Shown here in pieces: positions 26,347 through 34,221 of a DNA stretch of 64,000 nt; position 1 is the first letter of the stretch; each line of letters begins with the position of its first letter. Where the stretch lies: contig NZ_CP116942.1 in the NCBI RefSeq assembly GCF_028532485.1, positions 1,364,001 to 1,428,000 on the forward strand, in the 5' to 3' direction. The notes beneath the pieces were generated by a model, which did not search any database, had not been told where the DNA came from, and saw only the letters and a program-made list of their open reading frames with translations. Source of the DNA: Iamia majanohamensis. GTDB lineage: Bacteria > Actinomycetota > Acidimicrobiia > Acidimicrobiales > Iamiaceae. The position numbers were made by a program, and so were the translations under genes.

Positions 26347-27477
26347 TCAGGCGGTGGGCGGCCCGGCCGCGGCACGCCGCAGGTGGGCGACCAGCTCGGC
26401 GCGCGACGTGCCTGCGTTGAGCCCGCTGGTCGACGGCATCAGGTAGGCCGGCGTCGGCCCCAGGCGGCGCGGCTGCCACCCGGCCCGGGCCCGGCGGTCG
26501 ACCGCGGCCCGCCAGCCCCCGAGCCCCACGAGGACGATGGCCTCCGGCGCGAGCAGGGTGCAGAGCCGCTCCAGGCGGGCCAGCCCGGCGCGGTGCTCGG
26601 CGGTGGTCAGCTCGGCGGCACGGGGGGTGGCCCGCTTCACCACGTCGGTCATGCCGATGCCCTCCTGGGCCAGGAGCCGCCACGGGTCGCGGGCGGACCG
26701 CTCGCCGCACAGGCCGGCCTCGACGAGCGCGGGCCAGAAGCGGTTGCCGGGGCCGGCGTAGCCCACGCCGGCGTCGGCGGCGTGGAGGCTGGGGTTGAGC
26801 CCGCACACCAGGAGGCGCATGCCCGGCGCGACCGTGTCGGGCAGGGTCCGGCCCCGGGTGGCGGCGACGTCCAGGTAGGTGGCGTCGCCCCACTCCATCG
26901 GGGAGGTCGCCAGCTCGACGTCCACGAACCCGGCCCCGACGATCACGTCGACCAGGGCGTCGGAGGGCCAGAAGGTGAACCGCCGACCGGGCAGGTCGTT
27001 GCCCGCGTCGCTCACGCGCACGCCCTCGCCCCCGAACATCCGCAGCCCGACCGGGGCGCCCACGGCCAGGGCCCGGTGCAGGTCGGCCAGGGCGAGGGGC
27101 AGGTGCGGGGCCCCGACGTGCTGGAGCGACTTGCTGGCCCAGGCGCCCCCGAGGCCGCCGGGGCGGATCGGGAGGGCACCGGCCGCGGCCCGCACGAGGG
27201 GCACGTCGGGGTGGGCGGCGGCGGCCCGGGCGAGCATGGCCGCACTGGGGTCGAGGCCCACCAGGGGGCGGGCCAGCACGCCGAGGTCGTTGCCGGTGCC
27301 GCAGCCCAGGTCGAGCAGCGGTGCGGTCGAGGCCCGGCGGGCCTGGAGGGCGGCGACGCGGTCGGCCCCGGCGGTGATGACGCCGCGGGCGGCGTAGGCG
27401 TCGGCACCGGCGTCGTAGGCGGCGACGGTCTCGGGGTCGAGCGACGGGACGTCGGAGCCGGCCTCCGGCGCGGTCAC
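26347..27477 (-). CDS. SAM methyltransferase fused to Mug-type uracil/thymine DNA glycosylase
   Basis: The 376-residue two-domain protein has an N-terminal half (about 1-205) that is a class I methyltransferase with SAM loop LLDLGCGTGNDLG at 54-66, GLDPSAAML, and a SKSLQHV helix. The C-terminal half (about 210-376) is a complete mismatch-specific glycosylase: LLVCGLNPS at 222-230, YAGPGNRFWPAL at 240-251, GIGMTDVVKRATPRAAEL, and the substrate loop MPSTSGLNAGTS. Mug/TDG enzymes remove U or T opposite G; their methyltransferase partner is not standard. The GTG at 27477 overlaps the upstream stop (GTGA), so it is coupled to a clamp-motif protein. Confidence 0.9.
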   Translation of the reverse strand: MTAPEAGSDVPSLDPETVAAYDAGADAYAARGVITAGADRVAALQARRASTAPLLDLGCGTGNDLGVLARPLVGLDPSAAMLARAAAAHPDVPLVRAAAGALPIRPGGLGGAWASKSLQHVGAPHLPLALADLHRALAVGAPVGLRMFGGEGVRVSDAGNDLPGRRFTFWPSDALVDVIVGAGFVDVELATSPMEWGDATYLDVAATRGRTLPDTVAPGMRLLVCGLNPSLHAADAGVGYAGPGNRFWPALVEAGLCGERSARDPWRLLAQEGIGMTDVVKRATPRAAELTTAEHRAGLARLERLCTLLAPEAIVLVGLGGWRAAVDRRARAGWQPRRLGPTPAYLMPSTSGLNAGTSRAELVAHLRRAAAGPPTA

Positions 27478-27791
27478 CGTCGGGCCCGCCGCCGCGACGG
27501 GGCCGGTGGGGCCGGAGGGGCCCCGTCGACGAAGAGGTCGAGCTGCTCGGCCCGCCCCACCCGGTCGGCCAGCGGCTCCCAGGTGCGGGCCCCGCGGGGC
27601 CCGGTGCCGCGGACCTCGAGGCGCTCGACGGGCAGGGCCCGGGCCGCTCCCCGTCGGTCGCGCACGCCCACCGACCCGTCGCGCTCGCGGCGCTCGACGG
27701 TCGCCTCCTGCCACCGGGCCGAGGGCCGGGGCCGGAAGCGCACGACGTCGCCGGCGCGGAGGCCGAGGTCGATGAGCCCCGGTGCGGTCAT
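27474..27791 (-). CDS. Small basic protein with a sliding-clamp-binding motif
   Basis: The 105-residue basic protein has a short beta-rich core, VVRFRPRPSARWQEATVERR then GSVGVRDRRGAARALPVERL, that looks like an SH3/KOW-type barrel. Residues 83-87 read QLDLF, the consensus beta-clamp-binding peptide, followed by a Pro/Arg-rich tail. It is translationally coupled on both sides: its ATG overlaps the SDR stop (ATGA) and its stop overlaps the Mug-fusion start (GTGA). A role in recruiting repair to the replication clamp is an inference. I do not recognise a named family. Confidence 0.7.
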   Translation of the reverse strand: MTAPGLIDLGLRAGDVVRFRPRPSARWQEATVERRERDGSVGVRDRRGAARALPVERLEVRGTGPRGARTWEPLADRVGRAEQLDLFVDGAPPAPPAPSRRRARR

Positions 27792-28597
27792 CCCCCGGCC
27801 ATGCCCCCCAGCACCAGGGCCTGGAGCTTGCGCATGCCCTTCAGCCACCGGTCGGGGTCGCCGGCCCGGCGCTGGGCGTAGGTGGCCACCTCGGGGTGGG
27901 GGAGGACGAGGAAGTGCCCCTCGTCCATGGCGGCCACCACGGCCTGGGCCACCTCCTCGGGCTCGATGACGCCCTGCAGGGCGACGGTGCTCACCGCGCT
28001 GGTGTCGGCGCCGCCCCGGATCATGTCGGTGTTCACGCCCTGGGGGCAGAGGCAGTGCACCCGCAGGCCCTGGTCGCCGTAGGTGATCGACAGCCACTCG
28101 GCGAAGGCCACCGCCCCGTGCTTGGTGACCGAGTAGGCGGCGTCGCCGATCTGGGACAGGAGCCCGGCCGCCGACGCGGTGGTGAGGAACGTGCCCCCGC
28201 CCCGCTCGACCATGGCCGGCACCACCACCCGGGCCGCGACGACGTGGGCCATGACGTTGACCCTCCAGGTGCGGTCCCACGCCACGTCGTCGGCGTCGAG
28301 GCCCATGGCCGTGCCCACGCCGGCGTTGGCCGCGAACAGCCCGACGGGGCCGAAGCGCTCCTCGGTGCGGGCCACCAGGGCCTCCACCTCGGCCTGGTCG
28401 GACACGTCGGCGGCGTGGTCGAGGACGCGGTCGCCGTGGCGCTCGGCCAGGCGGGCGGCCGCGTCGGCGCAGTCGGCCGGGTCGAGGTCGGCGATGGCGA
28501 CGCCGGTCGCCCCCTCGGCGAGGAAGCGGTCGGCCAGGGCGAAGCCGATGCCCCGGGCCGCCCCGGTGATGATGCAGGTGGTGCCGTCGAGGGTCAT
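27788..28597 (-). CDS. Short-chain dehydrogenase/reductase
   Basis: The 269-residue classical SDR has cofactor loop TGAARGIGFAL near 10-20, an Asp after beta-2 (ADLDPADCAD) that favours NAD, NAGVG in place of NNAG, the catalytic Ser in LTTASAAG, and YxxxK as YSVTKHGAV. The C-terminus ends in a WLKGMRKLQ helix seen in many actinobacterial SDRs of unknown substrate. It starts a three-gene coupled unit with the clamp-motif protein and the Mug fusion. A functional link to repair is doubtful and may reflect only gene packing. Confidence 0.88.
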   Translation of the reverse strand: MTLDGTTCIITGAARGIGFALADRFLAEGATGVAIADLDPADCADAAARLAERHGDRVLDHAADVSDQAEVEALVARTEERFGPVGLFAANAGVGTAMGLDADDVAWDRTWRVNVMAHVVAARVVVPAMVERGGGTFLTTASAAGLLSQIGDAAYSVTKHGAVAFAEWLSITYGDQGLRVHCLCPQGVNTDMIRGGADTSAVSTVALQGVIEPEEVAQAVVAAMDEGHFLVLPHPEVATYAQRRAGDPDRWLKGMRKLQALVLGGMAGG

Positions 28598-28741
28598 GGG
28601 GGCGAGCGTACCGAGGGGGTGCGACGGCGTCCGGCGGCCCTCGTCGGCGAGGCGGCACGGCGACCCTTCGATGGACGTCACCCCAGGCCAGACGGGTCCT
28701 CGGCCGGCGATTCGCTGTCGATTCGCTGCCCGACGGGCGGC

Positions 28742-29749
28742 TCAGGGGGCGGCGAAGGCCTCCAGGGTGGCGTCGACGACCTGGCGCCGGTCGTCGCCCC
28801 AGGGCAGGGGCATGAGCACGGCCTCGTCGACGCCCGCCTCCTCGTAGGACCGGCGGGTGGCGCGCACCAGCTCGGCGTCGCCGACCACGTCGATGGCGTC
28901 GACCATGGCGTCGCTGATGGCGGCCACCGCCCCCTCGCGGTCGCCGTCGGCGTGGCGGGCCCGCACCTCGGCCACCTCGTCGCCGAAGCCGGCGCGGGTG
29001 AAGCTCTCGGCGTAGGAGGCGACCGTGGCGTAGCCGAAGAGGTCCTTGCGCCCCTTGGCCCGGGCCGGCTCGGTGGGGGCCACCCCCGCGTGCACGTAGG
29101 CGTGGACCCGGCAGGCCCCGGGCTCGCGCCCGGCGTCGGCCTCGCCCGCCCGGACCTGGTCGACCGACCAGCCCACGTGGGAGGCGGGCAGGTAGTTGAG
29201 CAGCACGCCGTCGGCCACCTCGCCGGCCAGGCGCAGCATGCGGGGCCCGAGGGCGCCGAGCACGATGCGGGGCGTGCGCTCCGGGGCGCGCATCCCGAGC
29301 CGGAAGCCCTTCACCGCGTAGTGGTCGCCGGCGAAGGTGACCTTCTCGCCCGACAGGCACTCGCGGACGAGGGCCACGTACTCCCGCACGACCCCCAGGG
29401 GGTGCTCGCCGTAGGGGGTGCCGTGCCAGCGGCCGGTGACCACCGGGGAGGACACGCCGACGCCGAGCAGCACGTCGCGGTCGGGGTCGAGGGCGGCGAG
29501 GGTGGCCGCGGCCATGGCGGCCAGCGGCGGGGTCCGCAGCTGGAGGGCGAGGACACCGGTGCCCAGGTCGAGGCCCGGCGCGGCGGCACCCGCCGCGGCC
29601 AGCAGCGAGAAGGCCTCCGGACCGGTGGTCTCCGCGGTCCAGAAGGAGCCGTAGCCGAGCTCCTGGGCCCGCCGGGCGGTGGCCACGGCCTCCGTCGGGC
29701 CCAGGGCCATGAGGCTGGCGTAGGTGAGGCCGGGTGCGGGGTCGGTCAT
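28742..29749 (-). CDS. LLM-class (F420-dependent type) oxidoreductase
   Basis: The 335-residue luciferase-like (TIM-barrel) flavin or F420 enzyme has typical blocks: RAQELGYGSFWTAETTGPEA, LDLGTGVLALQLRTP, LGVGVSSPVVTGRW, RIVLGALGPRMLRLAGEVADGVLLNYL and VREYVALVRECLSGE. Actinobacterial members mostly use reduced F420. The substrate cannot be named. The ATG at 29749 is followed by the family-typical N-terminus. It lies downstream of the flavodoxin gene on the same strand, with a 40-nt gap. Confidence 0.88.
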   Translation of the reverse strand: MTDPAPGLTYASLMALGPTEAVATARRAQELGYGSFWTAETTGPEAFSLLAAAGAAAPGLDLGTGVLALQLRTPPLAAMAAATLAALDPDRDVLLGVGVSSPVVTGRWHGTPYGEHPLGVVREYVALVRECLSGEKVTFAGDHYAVKGFRLGMRAPERTPRIVLGALGPRMLRLAGEVADGVLLNYLPASHVGWSVDQVRAGEADAGREPGACRVHAYVHAGVAPTEPARAKGRKDLFGYATVASYAESFTRAGFGDEVAEVRARHADGDREGAVAAISDAMVDAIDVVGDAELVRATRRSYEEAGVDEAVLMPLPWGDDRRQVVDATLEAFAAP

Positions 29750-29789
29750 GACGGCGACCGTAGCGGTGGCCGCCGACGGGCCGGGGCGG

Positions 29790-30245
29790 TCAGAACGAGC
29801 CGATGGTGGCGGCGACGACGCCGCCCAGGTCGGTGCAGGCGTCGGTCGCGGCCCCGTCGACGGGGCCCGACACCTCCACCACCTCGGCCACCTTCTCCCA
29901 GCCCAGGCCGCCGGTGATCTTCTGCAGGTCGCGGGCCGCGCCGGTGGTGTCGTCGCCCCCGTGGAGGTAGGCCCCGAAGGGACGGCCCCGGGTCTCCTCC
30001 AGGCACGGGTAGTAGATCGTGTCGAAGAAGTGCTTCACCGCCCCGGCCAGCATCCCGAGGTTGGCCGGTCCGCCCACCACGTAGCCGTCGGCGGCGAGGG
30101 CGTCGGCCGCGGTGGCCGAGAGGGCGGCGCGCACGACCACCTCGACGTCGCCGATCTGCGGGTCCCCGGCGCCGGCCCGCACCGCCTCGAGCATGGTGTG
30201 CAGGTTGGGCGAGGGCGTGTGGTGCACGATCAGCAGGCGGGCCAT
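29790..30245 (-). CDS. Flavodoxin-family / NAD(P)H-oxidoreductase-like protein
   Basis: The 151-residue flavodoxin-fold protein starts MARLLIVHHTPSPNLHTMLE, where the first loop binds the FMN phosphate. It has the second loop GYVVGGPANLGMLAGAVKHF and FDTIYYPCLEE before the third loop GGDDTTGAARDL. The Trp/Tyr-rich region matches the NADPH-dependent FMN-reductase-like branch. I chose the ATG at 30245 because GAGG lies 9 nt before it; an ATG at 30254 would add three residues. A possible electron donor for the adjacent LLM enzyme, but this is an inference. Confidence 0.85.
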   Translation of the reverse strand: MARLLIVHHTPSPNLHTMLEAVRAGAGDPQIGDVEVVVRAALSATAADALAADGYVVGGPANLGMLAGAVKHFFDTIYYPCLEETRGRPFGAYLHGGDDTTGAARDLQKITGGLGWEKVAEVVEVSGPVDGAATDACTDLGGVVAATIGSF

Positions 30246-30284
30246 GGCCCCCATCCTCGCGGGGAGGCCGGCGGCCGGCCGGGC

Positions 30285-30326
30285 GCGACGACGCCCCGGC
30301 GAGGGTGGGTGCCGGGGCGTCGTCGC
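30285..30326. terminator. 16-bp perfect hairpin
   Basis: GCGACGACGCCCCGGC (30285-30300) and its exact reverse complement (30311-30326) enclose a 10-nt loop. It lies 38 nt after the stop of the 25-residue membrane peptide gene on the minus strand, and probably ends that transcript before the flavodoxin gene. Confidence 0.7.
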
Positions 30327-30363
30327 AGCCTCCGGGCCGAGGGCCCGGGGCGGGGGGTGCGGC

Positions 30364-30441
30364 TCAGGCGCGGCGCACGAAGTACACGATCAAGACGATG
30401 AGCAGGATGACGACGAGGATGCCGACGATGCCGAGTTCCAC
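30364..30441 (-). CDS. 25-residue single-span membrane peptide
   Basis: The peptide MELGIVGILVVILLIVLIVY followed by FVRRA is one perfect hydrophobic helix with a positive C-terminal cap. The GTG at 30441 is preceded by AGAAGGA at a good distance, and a 16-bp-stem terminator follows the stop, so the unit looks like a real monocistronic gene. Similar tiny hydrophobic peptides occur in actinobacteria without known function. Roles as a stress-regulated membrane peptide or a partner of a larger complex are possibilities only. Confidence 0.68.
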   Translation of the reverse strand: MELGIVGILVVILLIVLIVYFVRRA

Positions 30442-30551
30442 GGTGGTGTCCTTCTGTGGCGTGGGGGTGTGACGGACCGGCGCTGCCCCCATCGACGGCC
30501 GTCAAACCGGCCACCCTCCCGGACCCGCGGCTCACCCGGGCCCGGACGCGA

Positions 30552-30594
30552 CGACGACCGCCTCTCCCGGTGGTCCCGGGGCGAGCGGTCGTCG
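30552..30594. terminator. Hairpin after the bS22 gene
   Basis: CGACGACCGC (30552-30561) pairs perfectly with GCGGTCGTCG (30585-30594), and inner CTC/GAG and CCGG pairs extend the stem. It starts 25 nt after the bS22 stop on the minus strand. Confidence 0.6.
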
Positions 30595-30618
30595 AGGTCG
30601 AGCGATGTGGGCGGTGCG

Positions 30619-30720
30619 CTACTTGCCGGCGGCGCGGCGCTGCCAGCGGGTGCGCTTCAACATCTTCTTGTGCTTCTTCTTGCGCATGCGCTTGCGGCGC
30701 TTCTTGACGAGAGATCCCAT
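30619..30720 (-). CDS. Small ribosomal protein bS22 (AURKAIP1/COX24 domain)
   Basis: This 33-residue, extremely basic peptide starts MGSLVKKRRKRMRKKKHKKM and continues LKRTRWQRRAAGK. It matches the AURKAIP1/COX24-domain peptides of actinobacteria, identified as bS22 in mycobacterial ribosomes, where it binds near the 30S decoding region. The start is fixed by the family's MGSxVKKRRKRM beginning. In mycobacteria this gene lies next to galE2 and an acyltransferase gene. Here that pair is 26 kb away, so the gene has been separated from its usual partners. Confidence 0.93.
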   Translation of the reverse strand: MGSLVKKRRKRMRKKKHKKMLKRTRWQRRAAGK

Positions 30721-30815
30721 GAGGTCGGCCACCCTACCGGCGCCCCGCCACGATCCTCCAAACCCGTGCCCGGGCCGGGGCCGCAGGCGCCCCCGTCGTA
30801 GGGTGACGGGATCTG

Positions 30816-30888
30816 TCGGGGGTAGTTCAGCTGGCAGAACACCGGACTTTGAATCCGGATGTCGCAGGTTCGAGTCCTGCCCCCCGAA
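30816..30888 (+). tRNA. tRNA-Gln (TTG anticodon)
   Basis: The 7-bp acceptor stem TCGGGGG/CCCCCGA is perfect (30816-30822 with 30881-30887), with discriminator A at 30888 and no encoded CCA. The D arm GTAGTTCAGCTGGCAGAAC and anticodon stem CCGGA/TCCGG enclose the loop CTTTGAA, giving anticodon TTG (Gln). The T arm is GCAGGTTCGAGTCCTGC. All stems pair. Confidence 0.97.
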
Positions 30889-31010
30889 CGATCGCCGTGA
30901 CCCGGCCGAGGACCGCCGGTGGACGGGGCGGGGCGCCGGGGTGGACGGGGCGTGACGGCCCGGTGGCTGCGCCTCCCGGAGGTGGGTTCACAGGTGGGGG
31001 CGTGGCGCGC

Positions 31011-31016
31011 TAGACC
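31011..31016 (+). promoter_or_regulatory. -10-like TAGACC before glmU
   Basis: The hexamer ends 7 nt before the glmU ATG with no ribosome binding site between. Confidence 0.4.
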
Positions 31017-31023
31017 TGCGGCC

Positions 31024-32121
31024 ATGGCCCCGCGACCGCTGTCCGCCGTGGTGCTGGCCGCCGGCGAGGGCACCCGCATGCGGTCCGAGCGGCCCAAGCC
31101 GCTGCACCTGCTGTGCGGCCGGCCCATGGTCCGCTACGTCCTCGACGCCCTCGGCGACTGCGACGTCGACCGGGTGGTCGTGGTGGTCGGCCACGGCGCC
31201 GAGCGGGTGACCAAGAAGCTCCAGGCGGACGACTCCGACTACCTCCTCGACTTCGTCGAGCAGCACGCCCAGCTGGGCACCGGCGACGCCACGTCGGTCG
31301 GCCTCACCGCCTTCCCCGACGTCGACGACGCCGACGACGCCGACGTCCTGGTGCTCCCGGGTGACACCCCGCTCCTGCGGCCGGCCACGATCCGCGCCCT
31401 CGTCGACCACCACCGCAGCAGCGACGTGGCCTGCACCGTGCTCACCGCCCGCTTCGCCGACCCCAGCGGCTACGGCCGGGTGGTGCGGGGGCGCGACGGC
31501 CGGGTGGCCCGCATCGTCGAGCACCGCGACGCCACCCCCGAGCAGCGCGAGATCGACGAGATCAACACCTCGATCTACTGCTTCCGCCGCAGCGTCCTGG
31601 CCCCCGCCCTGCGCCGCCTCCAACCTGTCAACGACCAGGGCGAGTACTACCTGACCGACGTGGTCGAGGTCCTCTCCGACGCCGGCTACGGCGTCAGCGC
31701 CGTCACCGCGGAGGACACCGACGAGACCCACGGGGTCAACGACCGGTCCCAGCTCGCCGCGGCCGAGGCCGAGCTGCGCCGCCGCACCAACCTCGAGTGG
31801 CTGCGTCGGGGCGTCACCATGGTCGACCCCGACCGCACCTACGTCGACACCACCGTCGACCTGGCCACCGACGTCACCCTCTTCCCCGGCACCATCCTCC
31901 AGGGCCGCACCGTCATCGGCGAGGGCAGCGAGATCGGCCCCGACACCCGGCTGGTCGACTGCATCGTCGGGGCCCGCAGCACCGTCGAGCAGGCCACCGG
32001 GCGCGACGCCGAGGTGGGCGCCGACGCCCACGTCGGCCCCTACGCCCACCTCGCCCCGGGCACGTCGGTGCCCGACGGGACGACCACCGGCCCCTTCCAC
32101 GCGGCCACCGACGCCGGCTGA
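31024..32121 (+). CDS. glmU: GlmU-like N-acetylglucosamine-1-phosphate uridylyltransferase, short form
   Basis: GlmU makes UDP-GlcNAc for peptidoglycan. The N-terminal domain is complete: LAAGEGTRMRSERPKPLH at 10-27, QLGTGDAT, LVLPGDTPLL and DEINTSIYCF. A partial left-handed beta-helix follows (VTLFPGTILQGRTVIGEGSE). The protein has only 365 residues against about 450-490 for bifunctional GlmU. It stops at the position where the acetyltransferase active site (Arg/Lys binding residues and catalytic His) should begin, so only uridylyltransferase activity is expected. No frameshift or reading frame continuing the domain is visible downstream; prs begins 56 nt later. Confidence 0.88.
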   Translation: MAPRPLSAVVLAAGEGTRMRSERPKPLHLLCGRPMVRYVLDALGDCDVDRVVVVVGHGAERVTKKLQADDSDYLLDFVEQHAQLGTGDATSVGLTAFPDVDDADDADVLVLPGDTPLLRPATIRALVDHHRSSDVACTVLTARFADPSGYGRVVRGRDGRVARIVEHRDATPEQREIDEINTSIYCFRRSVLAPALRRLQPVNDQGEYYLTDVVEVLSDAGYGVSAVTAEDTDETHGVNDRSQLAAAEAELRRRTNLEWLRRGVTMVDPDRTYVDTTVDLATDVTLFPGTILQGRTVIGEGSEIGPDTRLVDCIVGARSTVEQATGRDAEVGADAHVGPYAHLAPGTSVPDGTTTGPFHAATDAG

Positions 32122-32177
32122 TCCGGCCGGTCCCCCTCCCTCCTCTGCCCCCCGACCCCACGACCGGAGAGCACCTC

Positions 32178-33173
32178 ATGGAGCCCCTGGAGACCGTCAC
32201 CCGCAAGCGGCTGCACCTCTACTCGGGGTCGTCGCACCCCGGGCTGGCGGCCGACATCGCGGCCCACCTCGGCACCGAGCTGGGCGAGCCCAACCTCCGG
32301 CGCTTCGCCAACGGCGAGATGCACTGCCGGTTCGACGAGTCGATCCGGGGCGCGGACGTGTTCATCGTGCAGACCCACTCGGGGGAGCACGGCCAGTCGG
32401 TCAACGACTCGCTGATGGAGCAGCTGATCATGATCGACGCGGCCAAGCGGGCGTCGGCCAAGCGCATCACCGCGGTCTGCCCCTTCTACGGCTACGCCCG
32501 CCAGGACCGGAAGGCCGAGGGCCGCGAGCCCATCACCGCCAAGCTGGTGGCCGACATGCTCACCGCCGCCGGCGCCGACCGGGTGGTCTCGGTCGACCTG
32601 CACTCGGGCCAGATCCAGGGCTTCTTCGACATGCCCGTCGACCACCTGACGGCCATGCCCATCCAGGTCGACTACCTCCGCCGCACCACCCAGCCCGACG
32701 ACCTCGTGGTCGTGTCGCCCGACTCCGGCGGCGTGAAGGCGGCCAAGCGCTTCGCCAACGAGGTGGGCGCCGAGCTGGCCTTCGTCAACAAGGTCCGTCC
32801 CCGGGGGACGGCCAACCAGGTGGTGGCCGACAGCATCGTGGGCGACGTGGCCGGCCACAGCTGCGTGCTCCTCGACGACATGATCGACTCGGCCGGCACG
32901 ATCTGCGCCTCGGCCGACCTGCTCCACGAGGAGGGGGCCACCGACGTGTGGGCCATGACCACCCACGGCGTGCTGTCGGGCCCGGCCATCGACCGGCTCA
33001 AGAACTCGGCGCTGACCAAGGTCGTCATCACCGACACGCTGCCCCTGCCCGAGGAGAAGCAGCTCGACAAGATCGAGGTGCTCTCGGTGGCCCCCATCAT
33101 CGGCCAGGCCATCCGCTCGGTGTTCGACGACGCCTCGGTCAGCGAGATCTTCGGCGGGCGCAACCAGAGCTGA
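32178..33173 (+). CDS. prs: Ribose-phosphate pyrophosphokinase
   Basis: Makes PRPP from ribose-5-phosphate and ATP for nucleotide, His and Trp synthesis. The 331-residue protein has RFANGEMHCRFDESIRGAD, the flexible-loop motif YGYARQDRK, the metal-binding VSVDLHSGQIQGFF, and the PRPP loop VLLDDMIDSAGTI. Length and motifs are those of the class I phosphate-activated enzyme. A GGAGAG site lies before the ATG at 32178. The glmU-prs-rplY-pth order is widespread in actinobacteria. Confidence 0.97.
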   Translation: MEPLETVTRKRLHLYSGSSHPGLAADIAAHLGTELGEPNLRRFANGEMHCRFDESIRGADVFIVQTHSGEHGQSVNDSLMEQLIMIDAAKRASAKRITAVCPFYGYARQDRKAEGREPITAKLVADMLTAAGADRVVSVDLHSGQIQGFFDMPVDHLTAMPIQVDYLRRTTQPDDLVVVSPDSGGVKAAKRFANEVGAELAFVNKVRPRGTANQVVADSIVGDVAGHSCVLLDDMIDSAGTICASADLLHEEGATDVWAMTTHGVLSGPAIDRLKNSALTKVVITDTLPLPEEKQLDKIEVLSVAPIIGQAIRSVFDDASVSEIFGGRNQS

Positions 33174-33183
33174 GCCCGGGGTG

Positions 33184-33212
33184 GGGGTGGCCGCCCGCCC
33201 GGCGGCCACCCC
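33184..33212. terminator. 12-bp perfect hairpin between convergent prs and DUF4214 genes
   Basis: GGGGTGGCCGCC (33184-33195) and GGCGGCCACCCC (33201-33212) enclose a 5-nt loop. The hairpin starts 11 nt after the prs stop and ends 15 nt before the opposite stop, which fits a bidirectional terminator. Confidence 0.8.
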
Positions 33213-33226
33213 TCACCGGTGCGGGG

Positions 33227-34111
33227 TCAGCCCGCCAGGTCGGCCTTGCCGACCCGGCCCTCGGGGTGCACGCGGGAGCGCAGCATCTCGGGGCTGGGCT
33301 GGGTCTGGGCCCGGTTGTAGCCCTCGTTGGAGCTGAGGATCAGCGTCCACATCTTGAAGGCGCGCCACTGGCCGGGGCCGCGGAGCCACTGGGTCCAGTA
33401 CTGGAAGCCGGCCTGGTCCGGCGGGCGGTTGAGCCCGGCGAAGAAGGCGCCGAACACCCAGCCCTGGGCGTTCTCCCCGCTCTTCTCCAGGATGGTCGCC
33501 ACCCGGTTGCGGCTGGCCGCCGTCGAGGGCGAGCCCATCAGGCCCAGGTAGTAGGCCGCCCCCGCCGGGTCGGGGTCCCGGTCGAGGATGTTGTTGTAGC
33601 CGATGGTCAGCCACTGCTCGTCCCGCTCCGCACCGGGCGGGGCGTCGAGGCCGTCGTAGAACTCGTCGGACGAGAAGAGGCGGGCGATGAGCTGCCCGTC
33701 CCACTGGAGCCGACGGATCTCGGCCACGCCGTCGGTGACCTCGGCCGGGGTCGGGTCCCGCTGGAGGATCCCGCCGTAGAGCGGCACGACGTTGTTGTTG
33801 ACCAGGTTCTCGCTGGACATGTCGATCGCCAGGGTGAAGGCACTGCGGCTGTAGCCGCTGTCCAGGCGATCGGTCCAGTAGGCCGAGCCGGCCGCGTCCG
33901 GGCACCGGAACAGGATGTTCAGGTAGATGAACCGGACGAACCGGGCGTTGCCCTCGGGTGCCGGGCACGCGACCGGCGGGGCGCCCTCGGCCACGCCGAC
34001 CGAGGGCTGGGCCCCCGACGTCGACGCCAGGGGACCGGCCAGCAGGCCGGCGGCGAGGACCAGTCCCGCGACGGCGGCGAGCCGGCGACGGGGTTGGGTG
34101 GGTGTGCTCAC
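33227..34111 (-). CDS. Secreted DUF4214-domain protein
   Basis: The 294-residue exported protein has an N-terminal signal peptide (basic PRRRLAAV, hydrophobic LVLAAGLLAGPLA, likely cleavage after STSGA). The mature part carries two or three DUF4214 repeats (RFIYLNILFRCPDAAGSAYW; IGYNNILDRDPDPAGAAYYL; NRPPDQAGFQYWTQWL), a fold found in extracellular and S-layer-associated proteins of unknown activity. The GTG at 34111 follows a strong AAGGAGA site. The gene is divergent from rplY and converges on prs. Its role is unknown. Confidence 0.87.
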   Translation of the reverse strand: MSTPTQPRRRLAAVAGLVLAAGLLAGPLASTSGAQPSVGVAEGAPPVACPAPEGNARFVRFIYLNILFRCPDAAGSAYWTDRLDSGYSRSAFTLAIDMSSENLVNNNVVPLYGGILQRDPTPAEVTDGVAEIRRLQWDGQLIARLFSSDEFYDGLDAPPGAERDEQWLTIGYNNILDRDPDPAGAAYYLGLMGSPSTAASRNRVATILEKSGENAQGWVFGAFFAGLNRPPDQAGFQYWTQWLRGPGQWRAFKMWTLILSSNEGYNRAQTQPSPEMLRSRVHPEGRVGKADLAG

Positions 34112-34221
34112 GTCTCTCCTTCGGAGTCGGTGGGAGCTCGTCGGCGGCGGCGCGCGGGGTCGACGCTGGCCCCGCTCCGACGGCTCCGTCCCGCCGTCCC
34201 GTCCCCGTTGTCGGACGCTCC

